Below the pieces are notes generated by a model, which worked only from the letters and a program-made list of their open reading frames with translations, did not search any database and was not told the DNA's origin. From Erythrobacter sp. (lineage in GTDB: Bacteria > Pseudomonadota > Alphaproteobacteria > Sphingomonadales > Sphingomonadaceae), in the NCBI RefSeq assembly GCF_011765465.1, contig NZ_CP050265.1, forward strand, positions 1,922,001 to 1,986,000: a DNA stretch of 64,000 nucleotides, in the 5' to 3' direction. Each line of letters begins with the position of its first letter. Position 1 is the first letter of the stretch. The position numbers and the translations under genes are program-made. Positions 18,491-27,430 of this stretch are shown here, one piece after another.

Positions 18491-19333
18491 TCAGTCAGCC
18501 CTCGATTCGCCCCGGTCCGCTTCGACAGGCGCTCCGCCGCTCGCGGCATCATCGCCCGCATCCGCCGTGCCCTTGCGGCCCATCGTCCTCTCCTGCAGCC
18601 GCATCAGGAGGAGCGAGCCCTCGAACAGCAGCAATAGCGGCACGGCGAGGATCACCTGGCTCCCCGGATCGGGCGGCGTGACGATCGCAGCGAGCGCGAC
18701 CACCCCTACGATCACGTAACGTCGCGCCGATGCCAGCTGAGCGCGCGTGACGATCCCGGCGCGGTGCAGCAGCATCAGCAGCACCGGCAGCAGGAAAGTC
18801 ACCCCGAAAGCGAGGATGAACTGCATCACGAGGCTGAGATAGCGCCCTGCCGACGGTAGCGCCGTGACCGCCAGCCCTCCGGTTTCGCCCCCATAACCGA
18901 GGAAGAACAGGAAAGCGGTCGGCATCACCACGTAATAGGCCAGCGCCGCGCCGCCGAGGAACAGCACCGGAGTGGCGATCAGGAACGGCAGAAAAGCCTT
19001 CTTCTCGCGCGCGTAGAGGCCCGGCGCGACGAAGGCCCAGAGCTGGTTGGCGATGATCGGAAAGCTCACCATGAAACCCGCGAACAGCGCGACCTTGAGC
19101 TCGACGAAGAAGACTTCGGGAAGCTCGGTGAAGATCAATTGCCCCTCCCCCTTGGGAAAGGCGTCCTTCAACGGCTGGACGAGGAACCCCAGGATCGGGT
19201 CGGCGAAATAGAGGCACACGCAAAACCCCACGACCAGCGCGATGACCGAGCGCACGAGCCGCGTGCGCAGCTCGATCAGGTGGTCGAGCAGCGGGGCGCG
19301 GCTTTCGTCGATATCCTTGATCTGAAAAGGCAT
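18491..19333 (-). CDS. tatC: Sec-independent protein translocase TatC
   Basis: Inner-membrane receptor and core subunit for twin-arginine export of folded proteins. It has 280 residues with six predicted membrane helices. The cytoplasmic N-terminus has the TatC motif LLDHLIELRTRLVRS, and the first periplasmic loop carries FTELPEVFFVELKVALFAGF. The C-terminal tail is acidic and Gly/Ala-rich (DAGDDAASGG). It follows tatB by 7 bases on the same strand and completes a tatABC set downstream of scpAB, the common alphaproteobacterial order. Confidence 0.97.
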   Translation of the reverse strand: MPFQIKDIDESRAPLLDHLIELRTRLVRSVIALVVGFCVCLYFADPILGFLVQPLKDAFPKGEGQLIFTELPEVFFVELKVALFAGFMVSFPIIANQLWAFVAPGLYAREKKAFLPFLIATPVLFLGGAALAYYVVMPTAFLFFLGYGGETGGLAVTALPSAGRYLSLVMQFILAFGVTFLLPVLLMLLHRAGIVTRAQLASARRYVIVGVVALAAIVTPPDPGSQVILAVPLLLLFEGSLLLMRLQERTMGRKGTADAGDDAASGGAPVEADRGESRAD

Positions 19334-19340
19334 GACGCGC

Positions 19341-19775
19341 CTATTCGCCCGCCGCTCGCCCGGAGGCGTCCTGTCCGCCCGCGCCGTCTCCCGGCACGCC
19401 CGACCCGGCGATGTCCTCCGGTGTCGGAGGCGGCGGCGGGTCGTCGTGGGCCGGGTGTTCGGACGCGCCCTTCGGCCTGCCGTCGTCGATCGGCGGCGGT
19501 CCGGTCATCACCGGCTCGCCCGCGCGGTCCTCGGCGGAGATCGCGGTGCGGCGCATGATCTCCTCGTTCTGCGCCTTCCACTTCTTTTCCATGTCCTCCA
19601 GCTCCGCCTCGCGCACCATGGCATCGATGCCCGTGCGGAAATGGGCCGAGACGCGGCGCACCTTGCCGATCCAGCGCCCCGCCGTGCGCATGGCGAGCGG
19701 CATATCCTTCGGACCGATCACGATCACGGCCACGATGATGATCACCAGCAGTTCTGCAGCGCCAATGTCGAACAT
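19341..19775 (-). CDS. tatB: Sec-independent protein translocase TatB
   Basis: Single-span membrane partner of TatC that receives Tat substrates. The protein has 144 residues: helix MFDIGAAELLVIIIVAVIVIG, then the conserved hinge GPKDMP and an amphipathic helix, then a long acidic Pro-rich tail (DDPPPPPTPED). The ATG at 19775 is 77 bases after the tatA stop. Confidence 0.95.
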   Translation of the reverse strand: MFDIGAAELLVIIIVAVIVIGPKDMPLAMRTAGRWIGKVRRVSAHFRTGIDAMVREAELEDMEKKWKAQNEEIMRRTAISAEDRAGEPVMTGPPPIDDGRPKGASEHPAHDDPPPPPTPEDIAGSGVPGDGAGGQDASGRAAGE

Positions 19776-19852
19776 GGGGTTGCGGCGCGCGCCTCCTTGT
19801 CGCGGGCGGGACTAAGGGCCGCGAAAGCGTGGCCCCGTGACCTGACGCAGGC

Positions 19853-20098
19853 TCAGGAGCCGGTCTTCTCGTTAGCCTCGGTCGCCTTCGCTTCGCTGGG
19901 CGAAGCCTCGTGCGCGGGCGCCTCGATGCGCTTCGCCTTGGCCGGGTCGGACGAGGAATCTTCCTCGCTCATGCCCTTCTTGAAGCTCGAAATACCCTTG
20001 CCGAAATCGCCCATCATCTCCGAGATGCGCCCGCGTCCGAACAGGACGAGGACGACCAGCGCGATGATGAGGATTTGCCAGATGCCGATGCCGCCCAT
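19853..20098 (-). CDS. tatA: Sec-independent protein translocase TatA
   Basis: Pore-forming subunit of the Tat system. At 81 residues it has the canonical N-terminal membrane helix (IGIWQILIIALVVLVLFG), the FGRGRI hinge and an amphipathic helix (MMGDFGKGISSFKKGM), then a charged tail. The Shine-Dalgarno on the minus strand is a GGAAAGAGAG stretch. First of the tatABC genes. Confidence 0.96.
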   Translation of the reverse strand: MGGIGIWQILIIALVVLVLFGRGRISEMMGDFGKGISSFKKGMSEEDSSSDPAKAKRIEAPAHEASPSEAKATEANEKTGS

Positions 20099-20230
20099 TG
20101 TATAATGCTCTCTTTCCGCCCGTCTTGGGACTGTGACGGTGAATATAGGAGCGATCCTTCGCTTGTGCCAGTCACCCGCTTGCGGGCGCGCGATTGCATA
20201 GCGCCGCGAAGGCGAAGCCGAGCGGCCCCC

Positions 20231-20875
20231 TCACCCTTCCTCGTCCCGCTCGTCGCCCTCCTCGCCCTCGCCGTCGCCTCCGCCGCCGAGCGATTCCATC
20301 GCTTCCTCGAAGGCTTCGTCGACCGGATCGAGCAGGCCGGCGGCGCGCAATTCGTCGAGGCCGGGCAGGTCGCGGCGCGATTCGAGGCCGAAGTGGTCGA
20401 GGAATTCGGGCGTGGTGGCGTAGATCACCGGGCGTCCCGGCACTTCGCGCCTCCCGGCGAGCTTGATCCAGCCCGCCTCCAGCAGCACGTCGAGCGTTCC
20501 CGCGCTGGTCTGCACGCCGCGGATCGATTCGATTTCCGCGCGGCTGACCGGCTCGTGATAGGCGATGATCGCGAGCACCTCGGTCGCCGCGCGGCTGAGG
20601 CGGCGGACCTGTTCCTGTTCGCGGCGCAGCAGGTGGGCAAGGTCGGGCGCGGTTTCGAAATGCCAGCGCTTGCCGCGCTCGACGAGGTGGACACCGCGCT
20701 TGGAATAGCGTTCGGCCAGCGCCCGCAGCCCGTCGCGCACAGCCGCGTTCTCGAGCCCGCCGAGATGGGCGGCGAGCTTTTCGACCGTCAGTGGCTCCTC
20801 TGCGGCGAACAGGGTCGCCTCGAGCGCGCGCTCGATCTCGTCCGGCGGCGGCGAATCGCCCGGTGCCTCGCTCAC
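20231..20875 (-). CDS. scpB: Segregation and condensation protein B
   Basis: Winged-helix kleisin-associated subunit that works with ScpA and Smc in chromosome condensation. The 214-residue protein has the family core: IERALEATLFAAEEPLTVEKL, RLSRAATEVLAIIAYHEPVSRAEIESIRG and TPEFLDHFGL. The C-terminus is very acidic (GDGEGEEGDERDEEG). The start overlaps the scpA stop by four bases (ATGA). Confidence 0.95.
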   Translation of the reverse strand: MSEAPGDSPPPDEIERALEATLFAAEEPLTVEKLAAHLGGLENAAVRDGLRALAERYSKRGVHLVERGKRWHFETAPDLAHLLRREQEQVRRLSRAATEVLAIIAYHEPVSRAEIESIRGVQTSAGTLDVLLEAGWIKLAGRREVPGRPVIYATTPEFLDHFGLESRRDLPGLDELRAAGLLDPVDEAFEEAMESLGGGGDGEGEEGDERDEEG

Positions 20876-21759
20876 GCCGCCGCGTCCTTCAGGCGGCGGA
20901 TGCGCAAGGGTGCGAAGGCTTCCTCCTGCGCCAGCTCCGCCCGGCCCATCTTCGCCAGTTCCAGCGCCGCGACGAAGCTAGAGGCCAGCGCGGACTTGCG
21001 CAGGGCAGGTTCGGCATGGGGCGGCAGGAAGTCGCGGATCTCCATCCATTCGAGCGTCACGCCGAGCATCGCCGAAACCCGCTCCAAAGCGCTGTCCAAT
21101 GTCATCACAGGGCGATTGGCGACGTGGTAGATGCGAGGGGCCGTGCGCGCCTTGACCTGCCCGTATGCCTGGATCAGCGCATAGGCATCGCTCTTCCAAA
21201 CGGTCTTGCGGTCGGTGCGCAGCCCCTCGGGGCGCCCGCGCAGGAAGATGTCGCGCCCTAGCCGGTCACGCGCCATCAGCCGCGCCGCCGCTTCGCGCAT
21301 GGCCGAAAGCCGCTGGAGCCGCAGTTGCAGTCGCAGCGCGAGCTCCTCGGGGCTTGGATCTTCCTGCTCGTCCTTGGGCAGCAGCAGGGCGGACTTGAGA
21401 TAGGCCAGCCATGCCGCCATCACGAGGTAATCGGCGGCGAGTTCGAGCCGCATCTCGCCCGCGCGCTCGATATAGGTGAGGTATTGATCGACCAGCGCGA
21501 GTATCGAGATCTGGCGCAGGTCCACCTTCTGCCGCCGGGCAAGGTCGAGCAGCAGGTCGAGCGGACCTTCCCATCCGTCGAGTTCGAGGATCAGGGGCGT
21601 TTCGCCTGCCCGCGCGCCCTGTTTTCCGGCTTCGTCTTCGGGCCATTCGGCGGTCGGCTCGCCTGCGCGCGCGGCTTCGCCCGCGAGCATGAAGCCGGCG
21701 TCGCTCGCCTCGGCAGCAGCTTCGCGCGCTTCGTCCAGTTTCGGCTGGTCGCCCGTCAT
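20872..21759 (-). CDS. scpA: Segregation and condensation protein A (kleisin)
   Basis: Kleisin subunit that bridges the Smc heads. It has 295 residues. The first 70 residues are a variable acidic extension; the ScpA core starts at LILELDGWEGPLDLLLDLARRQ and continues with DLRQISILALVDQYL and YLVMAAWLAYLKSALLLP, with a winged-helix C-terminus. ATGA overlaps with nagZ upstream and scpB downstream indicate one transcript. Confidence 0.95.
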   Translation of the reverse strand: MTGDQPKLDEAREAAAEASDAGFMLAGEAARAGEPTAEWPEDEAGKQGARAGETPLILELDGWEGPLDLLLDLARRQKVDLRQISILALVDQYLTYIERAGEMRLELAADYLVMAAWLAYLKSALLLPKDEQEDPSPEELALRLQLRLQRLSAMREAAARLMARDRLGRDIFLRGRPEGLRTDRKTVWKSDAYALIQAYGQVKARTAPRIYHVANRPVMTLDSALERVSAMLGVTLEWMEIRDFLPPHAEPALRKSALASSFVAALELAKMGRAELAQEEAFAPLRIRRLKDAAA

Positions 21760-22781
21760 GCCGCCTCCCCGGCAAGCGCGAGCAGCGCGTCGCGCTGGGC
21801 CAGAAGCTCGCCGTGCTCATCCGCCACCGTCTCGGCCAACCGCGTGTCTTCGAGAGCATGGTCGAGCCGGGCGAGCGCCCTGTCGCTCATCGCGGGAAGC
21901 GCCTCGCAGATACCGATCATGTCGTCCATCTTCGCCCAGCAATTGAGCACCGCGTCGCAGCCCGCCGCGATCGCGCGGGCGGAACGCTCGGGGATGGGGT
22001 CGGTGAGCGCCTCCATGTCGATGTCGTCGGTCAGCAGGAGACCGTCGAAGCCGATCGAGCCGCGGATCACCTCGGAAATGATCGTCGGCGAAAGCGTCGC
22101 GGGGTTCGCTTCGTCCCAGACGGGAAACAGCAGGTGCCCGGTCATTCCGATCCGCGCCTGCGAGGCGAGAGCGCGGAACGGGGCGAGGTCGCGCTCCAGT
22201 TCCTCGGCGCTTTCGCGGACGGTGGGCATTTCGCGGTGCGAATCCACCATCGAACGACCGTGGCCGGGCATATGCTTGATGCAGCCCGCGACGCCGCCTT
22301 CGGCCAGCCCTTCGAGCACCGCGCGCCCGATCGCGGCGACCTGCGCCGGGTCCTCGCCGAAAGCGCGGTCGCCGATGACATCGTGCGCGCCGGGCTGGCG
22401 CAGGTCGAGCGGCGGGTGGTAGTCGACCGTGATGCCCATTGCGGAGAGTTCGAGCGCCATCGCCCGCGCGCTCAAACGGGCGGCCTGGATCGCGCTTGCC
22501 GGGGCGATCCGATAGAGCCGGTCGAACGCCTCGCCTGCCGGATAGGCGCCCCAATGCGGCGGGCGCAGCCGGGCGACCCGGCCGCCTTCCTGGTCGATCG
22601 AGATGAGCAGGCGGTCGCGTCCGTGGAGGGCGCGCAGGTCGTCAGTCAGCGCGCGCAACTGCTCGCGCGAGACGCAATTGCGGCCGAACAGGATGTAGCC
22701 CGCCGGGTCCGCCTCGCGGAAGAAGGCGCGCTCGTCGGCGGTGAGTTCAGGTCCGGAACATCCGAAAATCGCCGGGGTCAT
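21756..22781 (-). CDS. nagZ: Beta-N-acetylhexosaminidase (GH3)
   Basis: Cytoplasmic wall-recycling enzyme removing GlcNAc from anhydro-muropeptides. It has 341 residues. GH3 motifs are LISIDQEGGRVARL, the family signature KHMPGHG, and SHREMPTV containing the catalytic His loop; the nucleophile Asp lies in LLTDDIDM. Start at ATG 22781; a longer in-frame extension into the upstream gap has no family similarity. It lies between the SPOR-domain gene and scpA, the usual alphaproteobacterial location. Confidence 0.95.
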   Translation of the reverse strand: MTPAIFGCSGPELTADERAFFREADPAGYILFGRNCVSREQLRALTDDLRALHGRDRLLISIDQEGGRVARLRPPHWGAYPAGEAFDRLYRIAPASAIQAARLSARAMALELSAMGITVDYHPPLDLRQPGAHDVIGDRAFGEDPAQVAAIGRAVLEGLAEGGVAGCIKHMPGHGRSMVDSHREMPTVRESAEELERDLAPFRALASQARIGMTGHLLFPVWDEANPATLSPTIISEVIRGSIGFDGLLLTDDIDMEALTDPIPERSARAIAAGCDAVLNCWAKMDDMIGICEALPAMSDRALARLDHALEDTRLAETVADEHGELLAQRDALLALAGEAA

Positions 22782-22866
22782 GGACGAAACCTTGCACCAC
22801 CGGGCCGGGCGCGCAAGCGGGGCGCGCCTCCGGCGTGGGGATAAGGCTGCGTCCGGGCCGCACCGT

Positions 22867-23568
22867 TCAGGGCTTGACCTGGCAATCGAGCCCGTCGGCC
22901 TTGAGCGCGGCGCACAGCGCATCGGCGCTCGCCCGGTCGCTTGCCATGGCCTGGAGGCGATAGACCGTGCCGATATCGATCCGCCCTTCGACCACGCGGT
23001 AACGCACGCCGGAAAGCGCTTCGGTGCGGCGGGCGAGCTCGTTCCAGCCCTGCTGCGCGCGCGCGCGGCTCGAATAGGCGGCGAGCTGGACCGCGACCCC
23101 GCCCGTTTCGACCGCCGGCTGGGGCGCGGGTGCCGGTTCGCTGGCGGTGGGTGCAGGCGTCGGCGCGGGTTCATCGGTCGCGACCCGGCCCTCGCGGGTC
23201 TGGCCCTCGCCCACCACCGGGGCGACATTGCCCGTGCCTTCGAATTCCTTGCCGCCGGGATCGTCCGGCTTCACTTTCACAGGCGTGTCGGGCGCTTCGA
23301 TCGTGCTGCCGTCAGCGACGAATTCACCCTCGCCGCCGCGGCCCGCGAAATACCAGATGCCGCCCACGACCAGCACGAGAATGGCGAGCAGGATCGCCGC
23401 GAAGCCGATCACCTGCGCGGTGTCGATGCCGCCAGCATCCTCGTCGTCCTCGTCGGATTCGAGCCACGGCAGACTGTCGTCGCCGGTCAGCGCCAGCTCC
23501 TCGCCGTCGTCCTCGATCTCTTCGAATTCCGCCTCGACCATCACCTTGTCGCGCACCTTTTCTTCCAT
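22867..23568 (-). CDS. SPOR-domain membrane protein
   Basis: Inner-membrane protein of 233 residues predicted to bind denuded peptidoglycan at division sites. An acidic cytoplasmic N-terminus (LPWLESDEDDEDAGG) is followed by one membrane helix (QVIGFAAILLAILVLVVGGIWYF). A Pro/Ala-rich periplasmic linker leads to a C-terminal SPOR domain (about the last 75 residues: VAVQLAAYSSRARAQQGW, YRLQAMAS). The start at ATG 23568 is preferred. A GTG at 23610 overlapping the argS stop is also possible and would add 14 residues. It sits between argS and nagZ. Confidence 0.88.
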   Translation of the reverse strand: MEEKVRDKVMVEAEFEEIEDDGEELALTGDDSLPWLESDEDDEDAGGIDTAQVIGFAAILLAILVLVVGGIWYFAGRGGEGEFVADGSTIEAPDTPVKVKPDDPGGKEFEGTGNVAPVVGEGQTREGRVATDEPAPTPAPTASEPAPAPQPAVETGGVAVQLAAYSSRARAQQGWNELARRTEALSGVRYRVVEGRIDIGTVYRLQAMASDRASADALCAALKADGLDCQVKP

Positions 23569-23606
23569 CCCCCAGTCCCGTTCCGGGTCGGCGAGGGGGC
23601 GGCGCC

Positions 23607-25409
23607 TCACATGGATTCGACCGCTTCCACCCCGAGCACCGCCAGCCCGCCGCGGATGACTTGCCCGATCGCTTCGGCAAGGAAAAGCCTCGCCGCCGTA
23701 AGCTCGGCGTCCTGTTCCACGATGAACCGTTTTTCCACCCGATCGTTGCCAAGGTTCCAGAACGCATGGAGCTCTGCTGCGAGCTCGTAGAGGTAGAAGG
23801 CGATCCGGTGCGGTTCGCGGGCGCGGGCCGCCGCCTCGATCTCGCGCGGGAAGCGCGCGGCGAGCTTGACCAGCGCGAGTTCCTCTTCACCCAAACGGTC
23901 GAGCGCGTCGGGCGACGGCGCAAAGCCCGCCTCGCCCGCCTTTCGCAGGGTCGAGCGGATCCGCGCATGGGCGTATTGCACGTAGAAAACGGGGTTGTCC
24001 TTCGACGCCTCGACCACCTTCGTGAAGTCGAATTCCATCTGCGCCTCGGGCTTGCGGGTGAGCATGGTGAAGCGCACCACGTCCTTGCCCACTTCCTCGA
24101 CCATGTCGGCGATGGTGATGAAATTGCCCGAACGCTTGGACATCTTCACCGGCTCGCCGCCGCGTAACAGCTGGACCATCTGGACCAGCTTCACGTCGAA
24201 GGGGATGATGCGCCCCTCGCCCTGCGACAGCGCCTCGACGGCGGCCTTGATCCGCTTGACCGTGCCCGCATGGTCGGCGCCCCAGATGTCGATCAGCTCG
24301 TCCGCCTCGCCCGCCTTCTGCATATGATAGGCGAGGTCCGCGCCGAAATAGGTCCATGCGCCGTTCGATTTGCGGATCGGCCGGTCCTGGTCGTCGCCGA
24401 ACCGGGTCGAGCGGAACAGCGGCAGTTCCACCGGCTCCCAGTCCTCGGGCGGGGCCTTGCCCTTGGGCGCTTCGAGAACGCCGTCATAGACGAGGTCGTG
24501 CTGCCGCAGCCAGGCTTCCGCCTCGGCCGGCTTGCCGGCGGCGTGGAGCGCGGCTTCGGAGGCGAAGACATCATGGTGGATGCCGAGCAGGGCAAGGTCG
24601 GACTTGATGAGGTCCATCATCTTTTCGACTGCGAAAGCGCGGAAGACGGGGAGCCACTCTTCAATGGGCTCGCTTACAAACCTCTCGCCAAATTCATCCC
24701 TAGCAGCCTGCCCCACGGGCTTAAGGTATTCGCCAGGATACAGAGCGTTCTCGCCCTGATTGTCCCAGGCAATGAATAACGAGTTCAGCCAAGGGAACTG
24801 CTCAACCGTGAAGTTTCCGGTGTGGCCGCAAGCTTGCGCATAGCGCAGGAAAACCGACTTCGCTAACTGATCCACCTGCCCGCCGGCATCGTTGATGTAA
24901 TATTCGCGCGTGACGGCGTGCCCGGCGAATTCGAGCAGGCTCGAAAGCGCATCGCCCACCACCGCGCCGCGGCAATGGCCCATGTGCATCGGCCCCGTGG
25001 GGTTGGCCGAGACATATTCGACATTGACCCGGCGGCCCTTGCCCATGTCCGAACGCCCGTAATCCGCGCCGAGGTCATGGATCGCGGTCAGCTCGCCGAG
25101 CCATGCGTCGGGGGCGAGCCTGAGATTGATGAAGCCCGGCCCGGCGATCTCGGCGCTGGTGACGGTGGGATCGGCGGCGAGTTTCTCGACGATGGCCTCG
25201 GCCAGCGCGCGCGGATTGGTCTTGGCCGCCTTGGCCAGCACCATCGCGGCATTGGTCGCAAGGTCGCCATGCGAAGGATCGCGCGGCGGCTCGAGCGTGA
25301 CATTGGCGAAGCTCGCGTCGGCGGGCAGCCGCCCTTCCGCGACGAGCGCCTTCAACACGGCTTCGATCCGGTCCGCGTATTCGGCGTAGAGTGTGGTGTG
25401 TTCGGTCAT
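23607..25409 (-). CDS. argS: Arginyl-tRNA synthetase
   Basis: Class I synthetase charging tRNA-Arg. It has 600 residues. The HIGH-type motif is SANPTGPMHMGH, the KMSKS-type loop is VKMSKRSGNF, the N-terminal tRNA-contact domain is present, and the C-terminal DALRD-type anticodon domain ends FLAEAIGQVIRGGLAVLG. Start at ATG 25409. A 240-bp interval around 24661-24900 is clearly lower in GC than the rest of the gene. It is the first gene of a minus-strand block that runs to tatC. Confidence 0.97.
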   Translation of the reverse strand: MTEHTTLYAEYADRIEAVLKALVAEGRLPADASFANVTLEPPRDPSHGDLATNAAMVLAKAAKTNPRALAEAIVEKLAADPTVTSAEIAGPGFINLRLAPDAWLGELTAIHDLGADYGRSDMGKGRRVNVEYVSANPTGPMHMGHCRGAVVGDALSSLLEFAGHAVTREYYINDAGGQVDQLAKSVFLRYAQACGHTGNFTVEQFPWLNSLFIAWDNQGENALYPGEYLKPVGQAARDEFGERFVSEPIEEWLPVFRAFAVEKMMDLIKSDLALLGIHHDVFASEAALHAAGKPAEAEAWLRQHDLVYDGVLEAPKGKAPPEDWEPVELPLFRSTRFGDDQDRPIRKSNGAWTYFGADLAYHMQKAGEADELIDIWGADHAGTVKRIKAAVEALSQGEGRIIPFDVKLVQMVQLLRGGEPVKMSKRSGNFITIADMVEEVGKDVVRFTMLTRKPEAQMEFDFTKVVEASKDNPVFYVQYAHARIRSTLRKAGEAGFAPSPDALDRLGEEELALVKLAARFPREIEAAARAREPHRIAFYLYELAAELHAFWNLGNDRVEKRFIVEQDAELTAARLFLAEAIGQVIRGGLAVLGVEAVESM

Positions 25410-25464
25410 CAGGTTGTCGTGCTCTTCGACGGGAGAGTTGCGCGGATGCAAAGAAGGAAGCGGG

Positions 25465-25489
25465 GTCCCGGGTCAAGCCCGGGATGACG
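25465..25489. repeat. REP-like palindromic element
   Basis: Perfect 7-bp inverted repeat TCCCGGG-TCAAG-CCCGGGA at 25466-25484 embedded in GTCCCGGG...GGGATGACG, in the gap upstream of argS. It has the look of a dispersed extragenic palindrome of alphaproteobacteria. Only one copy is seen here, so dispersal is not shown. Confidence 0.5.
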
Positions 25490-25575
25490 AGAGCGGAGCC
25501 GCCGGGCCGAAGGCCCGCAAGCCCAATCGGGCGCCCGCAGCCGCCCGGAGCGGAACGGAGGAACAGCGGCGAGGA

Positions 25576-25595
25576 GGCAGCCCGGATGGGCTGCC
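25576..25595 (-). terminator. Stem-loop after the lipoprotein gene
   Basis: Perfect 8-bp stem GGCAGCCC / GGGCTGCC with a 4-base loop, 7 bases beyond the stop codon on the minus strand. There is no T-tract, so it may be an mRNA 3' hairpin or an imperfect terminator. Confidence 0.4.
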
Positions 25596-25602
25596 ACGAA
25601 CA

Positions 25603-26250
25603 TCAACGCGTCGCGTTATACGCCAGCTGGTCCTCGGAAAGCTGGAAGCCGACCAGCATCTCGAACCGGGTGCGCGCAATCGCGGCTTTCACTTCGGGAT
25701 CGGCCAGCGGGTCGAGCGCGGCTTCGGGATCGCCGGGGCGTCGTCGCCGCGTGATCTTCTCGCGGATGTCCTCGGGCAGCGAGGACGCGGAGCGGTCGAC
25801 ATAGCTCGCCGCCTGCCCGCTCGCCATGGCGCGCTCCTCGCCGTCGGCGAAAGTCAGCGTGACTTCGCCCACCCGCTTGGACACGACCGCCTGACCGGCG
25901 CGCAGCACGGTCACGAAATAGGGCAAGGTCACGGTGCGCGCGCCGCGCACGTCGGAGCGGCGGGCGACCACGTCGAAACTCGCGGTGGTGTAGACCTTCG
26001 CCCCGCTTTCGTCGCAGGTCGAGCGCAGGTTGGTCATCGCCGCGGTCACGTCGAGATTGGCGGCGGTGCGCTGCTCGCCCGTAAACAGGGTGACATCGCC
26101 GGTGTAGTCGGGAATCCCGACCGCCGGGCAAGAGGAAAGGACCGCCGTGATGCCGACGCCCTGGTCGACCACCAGCTCGCCCTCCTGCGAACACGCCCCG
26201 AGCGCGGCCAGTCCGGCAAGGGCGGGAACGAGACAGGTGCGTTTGAACAT
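25603..26250 (-). CDS. Hypothetical lipoprotein
   Basis: Predicted envelope lipoprotein of 215 residues; MFKRTCLVPALAGLAALGACSQ has lipobox LGAC (Cys20). The mature protein reads as alternating beta strands (VKVYTTASFDVVARR, TLPYFVTVLRAGQAVVSKRV) with a conserved-looking C-terminal QLAYNATR, and two further cysteines (LSSCP and RSTCD). The start at ATG 26250 is chosen for the signal peptide. I do not recognise a named family. It is divergent from ispH. Confidence 0.8.
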   Translation of the reverse strand: MFKRTCLVPALAGLAALGACSQEGELVVDQGVGITAVLSSCPAVGIPDYTGDVTLFTGEQRTAANLDVTAAMTNLRSTCDESGAKVYTTASFDVVARRSDVRGARTVTLPYFVTVLRAGQAVVSKRVGEVTLTFADGEERAMASGQAASYVDRSASSLPEDIREKITRRRRPGDPEAALDPLADPEVKAAIARTRFEMLVGFQLSEDQLAYNATR

Positions 26251-26401
26251 CGTGAGAAAGTCGTCCTCGATTATCGCGCCAGAAATGCCTTGGGGTTTGC
26301 GCCCCTGCGGGCCTACCCGTAATATGGCCCCGCGCCCCATGCGGGGAGCCCGACGAAACGTGCCCTAGCGAGGCGCGCCACAAAACGCTAGAGGGAGCGA
26401 C

Positions 26402-27406
26402 ATGAACGCGTCCTTGCCCGAAACGCCCGTCGCCGACGGTGCAGCCCCCGCCGCTTCCGCCGCTGCCGATGCGGCGCCGCTCAACCTCCTGATCGCCGCC
26501 CCGCGCGGGTTCTGCGCCGGGGTCGACCGGGCGATCGAGATCGTCGAGAAGGCGCTCGAACGCTACGGCGCGCCGGTCTATGTCCGGCACGAGATCGTCC
26601 ACAACAAATACGTCGTCGAAGGGCTCGAGGCGAAAGGCGCGATCTTCGTCGAGGAACTCGACGAGGTTCCCGACGATGCGCCGGTCGTGTTCAGCGCGCA
26701 TGGCGTGCCGAAATCCGTGCCGGCCGAGGCGAACCGGCGCAAGCTGCTCTATGTCGATGCGACCTGCCCGCTGGTCTCCAAGGTCCACCGCCAGGCCGAG
26801 CGCCAGATCGAGAAGGGCCGCCACATCATCTTCGTCGGCCACGAAGGCCACCCCGAAGTGATCGGCACGATGGGCCAGGTCGAACCGGGCCAGATGACGC
26901 TCGTCGAAACGATCGAGGACGTCGACAAGCTTCCCTTCGATTCCGACGAGCCGCTTGCCTATCTCACCCAGACCACGCTGTCGGTCGACGACACGCGCGA
27001 GGTGATCGAGGCGCTCGAATGGCGCTATCCGAACATCGAGGGGCCCAAGGCGGAGGACATCTGCTACGCCACTTCGAACCGCCAGGCCGCGGTCAAGGAG
27101 ATCGCGCAGGACTGCGATTTCGTGCTGGTGATCGGCGCGCCCAATTCGTCCAATTCGCTGCGCCTCGTCGAAGTCGCCGAGCGGCTGGGCACGCCGTCGA
27201 AACTGATCCAGCGCGCGGACGAAATCGACCCGGCCTGGCTCGAGGGCGTCAACACTCTCGGCATCACGGCGGGCGCCTCGGCCCCGGAAGTGCTGGTGCG
27301 CGAAGTGGTCGACGCGCTGGGCCGGATGCGCCCGATCGCGGAGGAGACGATCACCGCGGCGGAAGAGAAGATGGTGTTCAAGCTGCCGCGCCAGCTGACC
27401 GAATAA
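26402..27406 (+). CDS. ispH: 4-hydroxy-3-methylbut-2-enyl diphosphate reductase
   Basis: Last step of the MEP isoprenoid pathway, giving IPP and DMAPP. Iron-sulfur enzyme of 334 residues. Three cluster cysteines are visible: Cys38 ([11 protein letters not shown]), Cys122 (DATCPLVSK) and Cys221 (ICYATSNRQ). [10 protein letters not shown] and FSAHGVP complete the signature. The N-terminus has an Ala/Pro-rich extension of about 28 residues. The Shine-Dalgarno is GAGGGAGCGAC. It leads the ispH-thrB-rnhA cluster. Confidence 0.97.
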   Translation: MNASLPETPVADGAAPAASAAADAAPLNLLIAAPRGFCAGVDRAIEIVEKALERYGAPVYVRHEIVHNKYVVEGLEAKGAIFVEELDEVPDDAPVVFSAHGVPKSVPAEANRRKLLYVDATCPLVSKVHRQAERQIEKGRHIIFVGHEGHPEVIGTMGQVEPGQMTLVETIEDVDKLPFDSDEPLAYLTQTTLSVDDTREVIEALEWRYPNIEGPKAEDICYATSNRQAAVKEIAQDCDFVLVIGAPNSSNSLRLVEVAERLGTPSKLIQRADEIDPAWLEGVNTLGITAGASAPEVLVREVVDALGRMRPIAEETITAAEEKMVFKLPRQLTE

Positions 27407-27430
27407 GGCGCCTTCCGGCAGGGAGGCGAC

